In this document: positions 52,110 through 60,042 of the stretch, piece by piece
Layout: each line of letters begins with the position of its first letter
Numbering within the stretch: position 1 is the first letter of the stretch
NCBI RefSeq assembly: GCF_001941965.1
Contig: NZ_MKZO01000006.1
Coordinates: 99,001 to 163,000, forward strand
Source of the DNA: Pseudomonas putida
GTDB taxonomy: Bacteria > Pseudomonadota > Gammaproteobacteria > Pseudomonadales > Pseudomonadaceae
DNA length: 64,000 nucleotides
Direction: 5' to 3'
Notes under the pieces: generated by a model
Told to the model about the DNA's origin: nothing
Databases searched by the model: none
Seen by the model: the letters and a program-made list of their open reading frames with translations, nothing else
Translations under genes and position numbers: made by a program

Positions 52110-52182
52110 GGCATGGCCTCGTTCTTGTTGTTGTTCTGCATGTGCCGGTCGCGAATGGCCGGCTGGAAAACAAGATAACAAG

Positions 52183-52192
52183 AATAACTATT
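52183..52192. promoter_or_regulatory. Candidate MarR-type operator half-site before the MFS gene
   Basis: AATAACTATT; its complement AATAGTTATT differs by one base from the AATAGTTAAT decamer in the porin and ech promoters. It is 74 bases upstream of the MFS gene start. Confidence 0.4.
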
Positions 52193-52280
52193 TTTGCAGC
52201 TGCTTTTTTCCGGTGGTTGATAGTGGTTGAGAGGTCCGTGCTAGACGCGGGCGAGACAGAAAAGCGCCTGTCTCGCGGCA

Positions 52281-52299
52281 AATAGTTAATAAAATTAAC
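52281..52299. promoter_or_regulatory. Candidate MarR-type operator before the porin gene
   Basis: AATAGTTAAT followed by AAAATTAAC, forming the perfect dyad GTTAAT-AAA-ATTAAC (52285-52299). The decamer is the same as that at 54420-54429 in the ech promoter. Confidence 0.55.
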
Positions 52300-52420
52300 G
52301 TTCGATTATCGGTCATTCGCCGTTGACGGACCTCGGGCGGCTTTCCATTCTCCGCTGCGTGGCGATGCCTGACACCTCGCCCGACTGCCAGAAAAACAAC
52401 AACAAGAGTGGACTCCCCCT

Positions 52421-53698
52421 ATGCATCACTGCGTTCGTGATACCCGCGCCACCCTGGCGCTGGCGGTGGCATTCGCCAGCACCCCGAGCCTGGCCGGCGG
52501 CTTCTTCGAAGACAGCCACGGCAATCTTGCGCTGAAAAACTACTACCTGGATCGCGACTACAAGGACGGCGGCGCCAAGAGCGCCGCGCGGGAATGGGCA
52601 CAGGGTTTCAATCTGTTCGTCGAGTCCGGTTTTACCGAAGGGCCGGTGGGCTTTGGCCTGGATGCCCGGGGATTGCTGGGGCTCAAGCTGGATTCGGCGC
52701 CGCACCGCAGCGGTACCGAGCTGCTACCGGTGTCGAAGAGTGACGGGGTAGCGGCCGACGATTACTCGCGGCTGGCGATGACCGCCAAGATGAAGATCAG
52801 CCAGACCACCGTGAAGAGCGGCGACAACCTGATCTTTCTGCCGTTCGCCTTCGCCAGCCCGTCGCGCCTGCTGCCGCAGACCTTCCGCGGCACCACCCTC
52901 AGCTCGAAGGAAATCGCCGGCTTGACGATCAATGCCGGCTACCTGGACCGGATCAACAAGCGTGATTCCACCAGTTACGAGCGCATGGCGATCGCCTCGC
53001 CCAATGGCCGCTTTCGTGGCTCGGAAACCTCGTCGCACATGCTCTATGCCGGGGGCGACTACCAGTTGAACAAGTCCCTCGGCTTGCGTGCCTATCACGC
53101 CGAGCTCAAGGACCTGTACCAGCAGGACACCCTGGCCGCGCTGTACGAGCAGGGCATCGGCGACGGCACCTTCACTGCCGACCTGCGCAGCTTCTTCAGT
53201 CGCGAGGACGGCCAGGCAAGGGCGGGCAGGGTGGACAATATCAACGCCTCGGCGCTGTTCAGCTACCGTCTTGGCGGGCACCGGCTGGGGATCGGCTACA
53301 TGAATTCCAGTGGCGACTCGGCCACGCCCTACGTATCGGGCACCGAGCTGATGGGCATGAGTGAGCTGACCATGAGTTCGGACTTTCTCAATGCCAAGGA
53401 GCACACCTGGCAGGCCATCTACGACTATGACTTCGTCGCCATGGGCATCCCGGGGCTGAAAGGGCGGCTGCGCTATGTGCGCGGGGACAATATCGAACTG
53501 GCGTCGCTGAATGCCGATGATCGCAAGGAGCGGGAGTTCCAGATGGAGCTGGGTTACGTGATCCAGAGCGGGCCGCTGAAGAATGTCGGGTTCCAGGCGA
53601 GGAAGTCGATCTACCGCAATGACTTCCCGACGGGGGCGGCGTTCAGGGACGAGAACCAGACGCGGTTCCTGGTGACCTACACCTTGCCGATCTGGTAA
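52421..53698 (+). CDS. OprD family outer-membrane porin (aromatic acid type)
   Basis: The 425-residue protein has a signal peptide (LALAVAFASTPSLA) and an OprD fold: GFFEDSHGNLALKNYYLDRDYKDGGAKSAAREWAQGF at the start, a VESGFTEGPVGFGLDARGLLGLKLDS strand pair, ASALFSYRLGGHRLGIGYMNSSGD, and a C-terminal YTLPIW with the terminal aromatic needed for outer-membrane assembly (each given as the ends of a longer block). OprD-type porins often take up small carboxylates; proximity to the MFS and hydroxycinnamate genes suggests an aromatic acid. It is divergent from the MFS gene. Confidence 0.87.
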   Translation: MHHCVRDTRATLALAVAFASTPSLAGGFFEDSHGNLALKNYYLDRDYKDGGAKSAAREWAQGFNLFVESGFTEGPVGFGLDARGLLGLKLDSAPHRSGTELLPVSKSDGVAADDYSRLAMTAKMKISQTTVKSGDNLIFLPFAFASPSRLLPQTFRGTTLSSKEIAGLTINAGYLDRINKRDSTSYERMAIASPNGRFRGSETSSHMLYAGGDYQLNKSLGLRAYHAELKDLYQQDTLAALYEQGIGDGTFTADLRSFFSREDGQARAGRVDNINASALFSYRLGGHRLGIGYMNSSGDSATPYVSGTELMGMSELTMSSDFLNAKEHTWQAIYDYDFVAMGIPGLKGRLRYVRGDNIELASLNADDRKEREFQMELGYVIQSGPLKNVGFQARKSIYRNDFPTGAAFRDENQTRFLVTYTLPIW

Positions 53699-53723
53699 CC
53701 CGCATCTCACGGACAACACATAA

Positions 53724-53817
53724 CCCTGTGGGAGCTGGCTTGCCAGCGATTTGGCCAGATCAGGCAACATCATTGCCCTTGCCGGCCTCATCGCTGGCAA
53801 GCCAGCTCCCACAGGGT
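53724..53817. repeat. REP pair, long-spacer BIME (inverse of the 44196 element)
   Basis: Type A REP units around a spacer with GGCCAGATCAGGCAACATCA..CTTGCCGGCCTC, which is the diverged reverse complement of the spacer at 44196-44288. It lies between the convergent porin and MarR genes and can serve as a terminator. Confidence 0.9.
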
Positions 53818-53830
53818 CATGTGTTGCCCG

Positions 53831-54301
53831 TCAGTCCTGATACACCTTCTTCAACAACCGCAACAACTCCGCCCGCTCGCCGTCATCCAGCGCCGCCGTG
53901 GCATCGCGGTCGCTGTCGCTGGCGATCTGCTTGAGTTCCTTGAGCAGGGTTTCCCCGGTCTTGCTCAGGAAGATCCCGTACGAGCGTTTGTCCGGCTTGC
54001 AGCGAATGCGCACCGCCAGGGCCCGCTCTTCCAGCTTGTTCAGCAACGGCACCACCTGCGGCGGTTCGATGGCCAGCGCCCGGGCCAGGTCCGCCTGCAT
54101 CAGCCCCGGGGTCTGCTCGATGATCGCCAGCGCCGAGAACTGCGCCGGGCGCAAATCATGGGCGGAGAGCCGGGCGATCAGATTCTGGAACAGCTTCAAT
54201 TGGGCACGACGCAAGGCGTAACCGATCAGGTCTTCGAGGGAGGCATCCAGCGCCGGGGCCGGCTCGGGGGCGGTGTCGGAGGTGCGGGCGGACCTTGCCA
54301 T
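53831..54301 (-). CDS. MarR family repressor of hydroxycinnamate catabolism
   Basis: The 156-residue winged-helix protein has the MarR DNA-binding core LRPAQFSALAIIEQTPGLMQADLARALAIEPPQVVPLLNKLEERALAVRIRC (ends of the block) and the wing DKRSYGIFLSKTGETLL. It is divergent from ech, the position of the FerC/FerR/CouR-type repressors that bind hydroxycinnamoyl-CoA thioesters and release the operon. The intergenic region holds a clear dyad overlapping a promoter, and a copy of its half-site occurs before the porin gene. A dyad-binding repressor of these units is the likely role. Confidence 0.87.
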   Translation of the reverse strand: MARSARTSDTAPEPAPALDASLEDLIGYALRRAQLKLFQNLIARLSAHDLRPAQFSALAIIEQTPGLMQADLARALAIEPPQVVPLLNKLEERALAVRIRCKPDKRSYGIFLSKTGETLLKELKQIASDSDRDATAALDDGERAELLRLLKKVYQD

Positions 54302-54419
54302 CAGGATTGGGGTTCCTTGAGTAAGAAAGTTACCCAGTTTGCCCGCCCGGACAGGATCTGGCTAGCACGACCTCGGAAGAAAGCCCTGCAACTGACTCAG
54401 GACAAAAGATAATTTTCAT

Positions 54420-54462
54420 AATAGTTAATTGACATAACTAATTTGCTCGATTAGCGTGCTAA
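54420..54462 (+). promoter_or_regulatory. ech promoter with overlapping MarR-type operator
   Basis: TAGTTA-N7-TAACTA (54422-54440) is a perfect dyad that contains a -35 box TTGACA (54429-54434). The -10 (TAGCGT, 54452) follows at 17 bases and overlaps a second dyad TTAGC-GT-GCTAA (54451-54462). The decamer AATAGTTAAT at 54420 recurs at 52281. Repressor binding here would block RNA polymerase directly. Confidence 0.65.
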
Positions 54463-54492
54463 CCATCACCTCGAACAACAAGAGTGCATCAC

Positions 54493-55323
54493 ATGAGCAA
54501 CTACGAAGGCCGCTGGACCACCGTCAAGGTCGAAATCGAATCGGGTATCGCCTGGGTCACCCTGAACCGTCCGGACAAGCGCAACGCCATGAGCCCGACC
54601 CTCAACCGCGAGATGGTCGACGTGCTGGAAACCCTGGAGCAGGACGCCGAGGCCGGCGTGCTGGTCCTGACCGGTGCCGGCGAGTCCTGGACTGCGGGCA
54701 TGGACCTCAAGGAATACTTCCGCGAAGTGGACGCCGGTCCGGAAATCCTTCAGGAAAAGATCCGCCGCGAAGCCTCGCAATGGCAATGGAAGCTGCTGCG
54801 CATGTACGCCAAGCCGACCATCGCCATGGTCAACGGCTGGTGCTTCGGCGGCGGTTTCAGCCCGCTGGTGGCCTGCGACCTGGCGATCTGCGCCGACGAA
54901 GCGACCTTCGGCCTCTCGGAAATCAACTGGGGCATCCCGCCGGGCAACCTGGTGAGCAAGGCCATGGCCGATACCGTCGGCCACCGCCAGTCGCTGTACT
55001 ACATCATGACCGGCAAGACCTTCGGCGGGCCGAAAGCCGCCGAGATGGGCCTGGTCAACGAAAGCGTGCCGCTGGCGCAACTGCGCCAGACCACCCGCGA
55101 GCTGGCGCTGAACCTGCTGGAGAAGAACCCGGTGGTGCTGCGCGCCGCGAAGAACGGCTTCAAGCGCTGCCGCGAGCTGACCTGGGAGCAGAACGAAGAC
55201 TACCTGTATGCCAAGCTCGACCAGTCGCGCCTGCTTGACACCGAAGGCGGTCGCGAACAGGGCATGAAGCAGTTCCTCGACGACAAGAGCATCAAGCCGG
55301 GCCTGCAGGCGTATAAACGCTGA
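54493..55323 (+). CDS. ech: p-Hydroxycinnamoyl-CoA hydratase/lyase
   Basis: The 276-residue crotonase-family enzyme has exactly the length of characterised Pseudomonas HCHL. It hydrates feruloyl-, coumaroyl- or caffeoyl-CoA and splits the product into vanillin (or the matching benzaldehyde) and acetyl-CoA. Visible features: GAGESWTAGMDLKEYFREVDAGPEIL (ends of the first oxyanion segment), NGWCFGGGFSPLVACDLAICADEATFGLSEINWGIPPG (second oxyanion region and catalytic glutamate), and the C-terminus DKSIKPGLQAYKR. ATG 54493 is chosen over GTG 54484. Hairpins separate it from vdh. Confidence 0.95.
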   Translation: MSNYEGRWTTVKVEIESGIAWVTLNRPDKRNAMSPTLNREMVDVLETLEQDAEAGVLVLTGAGESWTAGMDLKEYFREVDAGPEILQEKIRREASQWQWKLLRMYAKPTIAMVNGWCFGGGFSPLVACDLAICADEATFGLSEINWGIPPGNLVSKAMADTVGHRQSLYYIMTGKTFGGPKAAEMGLVNESVPLAQLRQTTRELALNLLEKNPVVLRAAKNGFKRCRELTWEQNEDYLYAKLDQSRLLDTEGGREQGMKQFLDDKSIKPGLQAYKR

Positions 55324-55332
55324 GTGGTCCAC

Positions 55333-55354
55333 GGCGGCGTCCGCCGACGCCGCC
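55333..55354 (+). other. Intercistronic hairpin ech-vdh
   Basis: GGCGGCGT/ACGCCGCC stem (8 bases) with a CCGCCG loop in the 71-base gap after ech; no T-run. It is likely a processing or stability element. Confidence 0.6.
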
Positions 55355-55394
55355 ACCGCGTGCTTCCTGACAAGACAAAAAAAGAGGAACGAGC

Positions 55395-56843
55395 ATGTTG
55401 CAGATGCCTTTGCTGATTGGCGGGGAGTCGCGCCCCGCCAGTGATGGACGAACCTTCGAACGGCGCAATCCGGTGACCGGCGAAGTGGTCTCGCAGGTGG
55501 CCGCCGCTACCCTGGACGACGCCGATGCCGCAGTCGCCGCCGCCAGCGCCGCTTTCCCGGCCTGGTCGCGCCTGGCCCCCAACGAACGCCGCAGCCGCCT
55601 GCTGGCCGCCGCCGATGCCTTGCAGGCGCGCACTGCCGAGTTCATCGCCGCCGCCGGCGAGACCGGGGCCATGGCCAACTGGTATGGCTTCAACGTCAAG
55701 CTGGCGGCCGGGATGCTTCGTGAAGCGGCGTCCATGACCACCCAGATCACCGGCGAAATCATTCCTTCCGACGTGCCCGGCAGCCTGGCCATGGCGGTGC
55801 GTGCGCCGTGCGGCGTGGTCCTGGGTATCGCGCCGTGGAACGCCCCGGTGATCCTCGCCACCCGGGCCATCGCCATGCCTTTGGCCTGCGGCAATACCGT
55901 GGTGCTCAAGGCCTCCGAGCTGAGCCCGGCGGTGCATCGCCTGATCGGCCAGGTGCTGCAGGATGCAGGCCTGGGCGACGGCGTGGTCAATGTGATCAGC
56001 AACGATCCGGTCGACGCGCCGAGGATCGTCGAACGCCTGATCGCCAACCCCGCCGTGCGCCGGGTCAACTTCACCGGCTCGACCCATGTCGGGCGCATCG
56101 TCGGCGAACTGGCGGCGCGGCACTTGAAGCCGGCGCTGCTGGAACTGGGCGGCAAGGCGCCGTTCCTGGTGCTGGACGATGCCGATCTGGATGCTGCCGT
56201 GGAAGCGGCAGCCTTTGGCGCCTACTTCAACCAGGGCCAGATCTGCATGTCCACCGAGCGCCTGGTAGTGGACGAGAAGATCGCCGATGTCTTCGTCGAC
56301 AAGCTCGCCGCGAAGATCGCCACCCTGCGGGCCGGCGATCCGCAGGACCCGGCCTCGGTCCTCGGCTCCCTGGTGGACGCCGGCGCTGGCGAGCGCATCA
56401 AGGCGCTGATCGACGACGCCGTGGAGAAGGGCGCGCGCCTGGTCTGCGGCGGCCAGCTGGACGGCAGCATTCTCCAGCCGACCCTGCTCGACCGCGTGGA
56501 CGCGAGCATGCGCCTGTACCGCGAGGAATCCTTCGGCCCGGTGGCCGTGGTCCTGCGTGGCCAGGACGACGAGGCGCTGCTGGCCCTGGCCAACGACTCC
56601 GAGTTCGGCCTGTCCTCGGCCATCTTCAGCCGCGACACCACCCGCGCCCTGGCCCTGGCCCAGCGGGTGGAATCGGGCATCTGCCATATCAACGGCCCCA
56701 CCGTGCACGACGAAGCGCAGATGCCGTTCGGCGGCGTGAAGTCCAGCGGCTACGGCAGCTTCGGCAGCCGCACCGCCATCGACCAGTTCACTCAGTTGCG
56801 CTGGATCACCCTGCAGCACGGTGCCCGTCACTACCCGATCTGA
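55395..56843 (+). CDS. vdh: Vanillin dehydrogenase
   Basis: The 482-residue aldehyde dehydrogenase has NAD-binding FTGSTHVGRIVGELAA, the catalytic glutamate in LLELGGKAPFLVLDDAD, the catalytic cysteine in FNQGQICMSTERLVVDE, and the C-terminal PFGGVKSSGYGSFG motif. Length and placement between ech and fcs identify it as the NAD-dependent dehydrogenase turning vanillin, 4-hydroxybenzaldehyde or protocatechualdehyde into the acids. ATG 55395 follows AAAGAGGAACG. Confidence 0.93.
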   Translation: MLQMPLLIGGESRPASDGRTFERRNPVTGEVVSQVAAATLDDADAAVAAASAAFPAWSRLAPNERRSRLLAAADALQARTAEFIAAAGETGAMANWYGFNVKLAAGMLREAASMTTQITGEIIPSDVPGSLAMAVRAPCGVVLGIAPWNAPVILATRAIAMPLACGNTVVLKASELSPAVHRLIGQVLQDAGLGDGVVNVISNDPVDAPRIVERLIANPAVRRVNFTGSTHVGRIVGELAARHLKPALLELGGKAPFLVLDDADLDAAVEAAAFGAYFNQGQICMSTERLVVDEKIADVFVDKLAAKIATLRAGDPQDPASVLGSLVDAGAGERIKALIDDAVEKGARLVCGGQLDGSILQPTLLDRVDASMRLYREESFGPVAVVLRGQDDEALLALANDSEFGLSSAIFSRDTTRALALAQRVESGICHINGPTVHDEAQMPFGGVKSSGYGSFGSRTAIDQFTQLRWITLQHGARHYPI

Positions 56844-56857
56844 TAAGCCGGCAGCAC

Positions 56858-56884
56858 CCGCCGCCTGGCGCATCCGGGCGGCGG
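56858..56884 (+). other. Intercistronic hairpin vdh-fcs
   Basis: CCGCCGCC/GGCGGCGG stem (8 bases) with an 11-base loop in the 74-base gap between vdh and fcs; no T-run. It parallels the ech-vdh hairpin. Confidence 0.6.
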
Positions 56885-56917
56885 CACGACAGACAACAAG
56901 AACAAGGAGCAACCTGC

Positions 56918-58801
56918 GTGAATTCCGAAGCCAGCACACGGCCGGCCGACCGTGCCCAATCTCCACGCTATCGGCAGGTGTCCATCGGTCATCCCGAGGT
57001 CGAGGTCAGCGAAATCGACGGCATCCTGCGCATGCAGGCACGCGAGCCCCTGGCGCCGCTGCCCGCACGTTTGCTCGAACGCCTGGAATACTGGGCCGAA
57101 GCGCGTCCACGACAAACCTTTATCGCTGCAAGGCAGAACGACGGTGCCTGGCGCGAGATCAGCTACGCCGACATGTTCCGGCAGGTGCGCACCATCGCCG
57201 CCCATCTGCTCGACCTGGGCCTGAGCGCCGAGCGCCCGCTGGCGCTGTTCTCCGGCAACGATATCGAGCACCTGCAGATTGCCCTCGGCGCCATGTATGC
57301 CGGCATTCCCTATTGCCCGGTGTCGCCGGCCTACGCCTTGCTCTCCCAGGACTTCGCCAAGCTGCGGCATGTCTGCGACGTGCTCACCCCGGGCGTGGTC
57401 TTCGTCAGCGACAGCCAGCCATTCCAGCGCGCCATCGATGCGGTGCTGGAGCCCTCGGTAGCGGTGATCAGCGTGCGTGGCACCGTCGAGGGCCGCCGCA
57501 CCCTCGATTTCGCCTCGCTGCTGGCGCCGGCCGACCTGCAAAAGGCCGATGCCGCCTTCGCCGCCACCGGTCCCGACACCATCGCCAAATTTCTCTTCAC
57601 CTCCGGCTCGACCAAGCTGCCCAAGGCGGTGATCACCACCCAGCGCATGCTCTGCGCCAACCAGCAGATGCTTCTGCAGACCTTCCCGGTATTCGCCGAG
57701 GAGCCGCCGGTGCTGGTGGACTGGCTGCCGTGGAACCACACCTTCGGTGGCAGCCACAACCTCGGCATCGTCCTGTATAACGGCGGCAGCTTCTACCTCG
57801 ATGCCGGCAAGCCGACGCCCCAGGGCTTTGGCGAAACCCTGCGCAACCTGCGGGAAATCTCGCCCACCGCCTACCTGACGGTGCCCAAGGGCTGGGAGGA
57901 ACTGGTCAAGGCGCTGGAGCAGGATGCCGAGCTGCGCGAGGTGTTCTTCGCCCGCATCAAGCTGTTCTTCTTCGCGGCGGCGGGGCTGTCGCAGAGTGTC
58001 TGGGACCGTCTTGACCGTATTGCCGAACAACACTGCGGCGAACGTATCCGCATGATGGCCGGTCTCGGCATGACCGAAGCCGCGCCGTCCTGCACCTTCA
58101 CCACCGGGCCGCTGTCCATGGCCGGCTATATCGGCCTGCCGGCGCCGGGTTGCGAGGTCAAGCTGGTGCCTCTGGGCGACAAGCTCGAAGGGCGTTTCCG
58201 CGGGCCGCATATCATGCCCGGCTACTGGCGCGCGGCACAGCAGACCGCCGAGGTGTTCGACGAGGAAGGTTTCTATTGCTCGGGGGATGCGCTGAAGCTG
58301 GCCGACCCGCAGCAGAGCCAGTTGGGGCTGATGTTCGACGGGCGTATCGCCGAGGACTTCAAGCTGTCGTCCGGGGTGTTCGTCAGTGTCGGTCCGCTGC
58401 GCAACCGCGCGGTGCTGGAGGGCTCGCCCTATGTGCAGGACATCGTGGTCGCGGCGCCGGATCGCCAGTGCCTGGGCATCCTGGTCTTCCCGCGCTTGCC
58501 GGAATGCCGGCAACTGGCGGGGCTGGGAGCCAGCGCGACGGATGCCGAGGTGCTCGCCAGCGCCCCGGTGCGCGCGTGGTTCGCCAACTGGCTGGAACGC
58601 CTGAACCGCGACGCCCAGGGCAACGCCAGTCGACTTGAATGGCTGGCCTTGCAGGATGAAGCGCCCTCTATCGACCAGGGCGAGATCACCGACAAAGGCT
58701 CGATCAACCAGCGCGCCGTGTTGCAACGCCGCGCCGCCCAGATCGAGGCGCTGTATCGCGGCGAGGCGCCCGGCATGCTGCATGCGCGGGTGAAGGCATG
58801 A
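56918..58801 (+). CDS. fcs: Feruloyl-CoA synthetase
   Basis: The 627-residue AMP-forming ligase has the ATP-binding P-loop FLFTSGSTKLPKAVITT, VDWLPWNHTFGGSHNLG, the A5-type GLGMTEAAPSCTFTTGP and the A7-A8 region FYCSGDALKLAD..LMFDGRIAEDFKLSSGVFVSVG. It activates ferulate, p-coumarate or caffeate to the CoA thioester used by Ech. GTG 56918 is chosen because AAGGAGC lies eight bases upstream; the frame remains open far into vdh but that part is a shadow. Its last four bases overlap the thiolase start. Confidence 0.93.
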   Translation: MNSEASTRPADRAQSPRYRQVSIGHPEVEVSEIDGILRMQAREPLAPLPARLLERLEYWAEARPRQTFIAARQNDGAWREISYADMFRQVRTIAAHLLDLGLSAERPLALFSGNDIEHLQIALGAMYAGIPYCPVSPAYALLSQDFAKLRHVCDVLTPGVVFVSDSQPFQRAIDAVLEPSVAVISVRGTVEGRRTLDFASLLAPADLQKADAAFAATGPDTIAKFLFTSGSTKLPKAVITTQRMLCANQQMLLQTFPVFAEEPPVLVDWLPWNHTFGGSHNLGIVLYNGGSFYLDAGKPTPQGFGETLRNLREISPTAYLTVPKGWEELVKALEQDAELREVFFARIKLFFFAAAGLSQSVWDRLDRIAEQHCGERIRMMAGLGMTEAAPSCTFTTGPLSMAGYIGLPAPGCEVKLVPLGDKLEGRFRGPHIMPGYWRAAQQTAEVFDEEGFYCSGDALKLADPQQSQLGLMFDGRIAEDFKLSSGVFVSVGPLRNRAVLEGSPYVQDIVVAAPDRQCLGILVFPRLPECRQLAGLGASATDAEVLASAPVRAWFANWLERLNRDAQGNASRLEWLALQDEAPSIDQGEITDKGSINQRAVLQRRAAQIEALYRGEAPGMLHARVKA

Positions 58802-60030
58802 GCCTGTGCAGCCGCTTCGATGATCTGGCGATCGTCGAGATGGCGCGCACGCCCTGGGTCGATCTGGGCGGTGCGCTGGCCGGGGTGTCACCCATCGACC
58901 TGGGGATCCATGCGGGGAGGGCGGTGCTGGAACGGGCCGCCATCGATCCGGCCAGCATCGACAGCGTGCTCGCCGGGAGCATGGCCCACGCCAGTTTCGA
59001 CGCCTACATGCTGCCCCGTCATATCGGGCTCTACAGCGGTGTAGTGCAAAGCGTGCCGGCGCTGGCGGTGCAGCGGATCTGCGGGACCGGGCTGGAGCTG
59101 CTGCGCCAGGCCGGTGAGCAGGTGCGCGACGGCGTGGAGCGGGTGCTGTGCGTCGGGGCCGAGTCCATGTCGCGCAATCCGATCGCGGCGTACGAGCATC
59201 GTGGCGGCTTTCGCCTCGGTGCACCGGTCGGCTTCAAGGACTTTCTCTGGGAAGCCCTGTACGACCCGGCAGCGGGCGTGGACATGATCGGCACCGCCGA
59301 GAACCTGGCCCGGGAATACGGATTGAGCCGGGAAGAGGTGGATGCCTGGGCCTTGCGCAGTCATCAGCGGGCGTTGGCGGCCCGGGAGGCGGGCTGGTTC
59401 GATGCGGAGATCGCTGCTGTCCGCTCCGTGCGTTTCGACGCCGAAGACTGCCTGCCCCGGGGCATCGAACTGCCCCGGGGCGTTAGCGAGGTGCTTCGCG
59501 ACAGCCATCCGCGTCACACCGATACGCCTGCGTTGGCCCGCCTGCGAGCGATCCACGAAGGCGGCGTGCAGACCGCCGGCAACAGCTGCGCGGTGGTCGA
59601 TGGTGCAGCGGCAGCGCTGGTCTGCCGCTACTCCGCCTGTGAACGGCCACCGCTGGCCCGGGTGCTGATGGCGACTGTCGTAGGCGTACCGCCACGGACC
59701 ATGGGCATCGGCCCGGCCCCGGCGATTCGTCTGCTGCTGGAGCGCAGCGGCCTGCGCCTGGAGCAGATCGACCGCTTCGAGATCAACGAGGCCCAGTCGG
59801 CGCAGGTACTGGCGGTAGCCCGCTCGCTGGAGCTGGACCCGGAGCGCCTGAATGTCCACGGCGGCTCCATCGCCCTCGGCCATCCGCTCGCCGCTACCGG
59901 CCTGCGCCTGGTGCAGACCCTGGCCCGCCAGTTGCGCGACGGCAATCTGCGCTACGGCATCGCCGCTGCCTGCATCGGCGGCGGGCAAGGCATGGCGCTG
60001 CTGATCGAAAACCCCCAATTCGCTGCTTGA
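58798..60030 (+). CDS. Thiolase (acetyl-CoA acetyltransferase/beta-ketothiolase)
   Basis: The 410-residue thiolase keeps the nucleophilic cysteine region ALAVQRICGTGLELLRQAG, the histidine in NVHGGSIALGHPLAATG and the C-terminal cysteine in AACIGGGQGMALL. It overlaps fcs by four bases (ATGA). In P. putida-type clusters such a gene (aat) is found with an acyl-CoA dehydrogenase and is thought to serve an alternative, beta-oxidative route for hydroxycinnamoyl-CoA, although the main path through Ech does not need it. Confidence 0.87.
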   Translation: MSLCSRFDDLAIVEMARTPWVDLGGALAGVSPIDLGIHAGRAVLERAAIDPASIDSVLAGSMAHASFDAYMLPRHIGLYSGVVQSVPALAVQRICGTGLELLRQAGEQVRDGVERVLCVGAESMSRNPIAAYEHRGGFRLGAPVGFKDFLWEALYDPAAGVDMIGTAENLAREYGLSREEVDAWALRSHQRALAAREAGWFDAEIAAVRSVRFDAEDCLPRGIELPRGVSEVLRDSHPRHTDTPALARLRAIHEGGVQTAGNSCAVVDGAAAALVCRYSACERPPLARVLMATVVGVPPRTMGIGPAPAIRLLLERSGLRLEQIDRFEINEAQSAQVLAVARSLELDPERLNVHGGSIALGHPLAATGLRLVQTLARQLRDGNLRYGIAAACIGGGQGMALLIENPQFAA

Positions 60031-60042
60031 ACGAGGAAACCC

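Noticed and set aside
56831..59224. 797-codon minus-strand open frame over fcs
   Set aside because: Shadow of fcs; no recognisable domain and no ribosome site.
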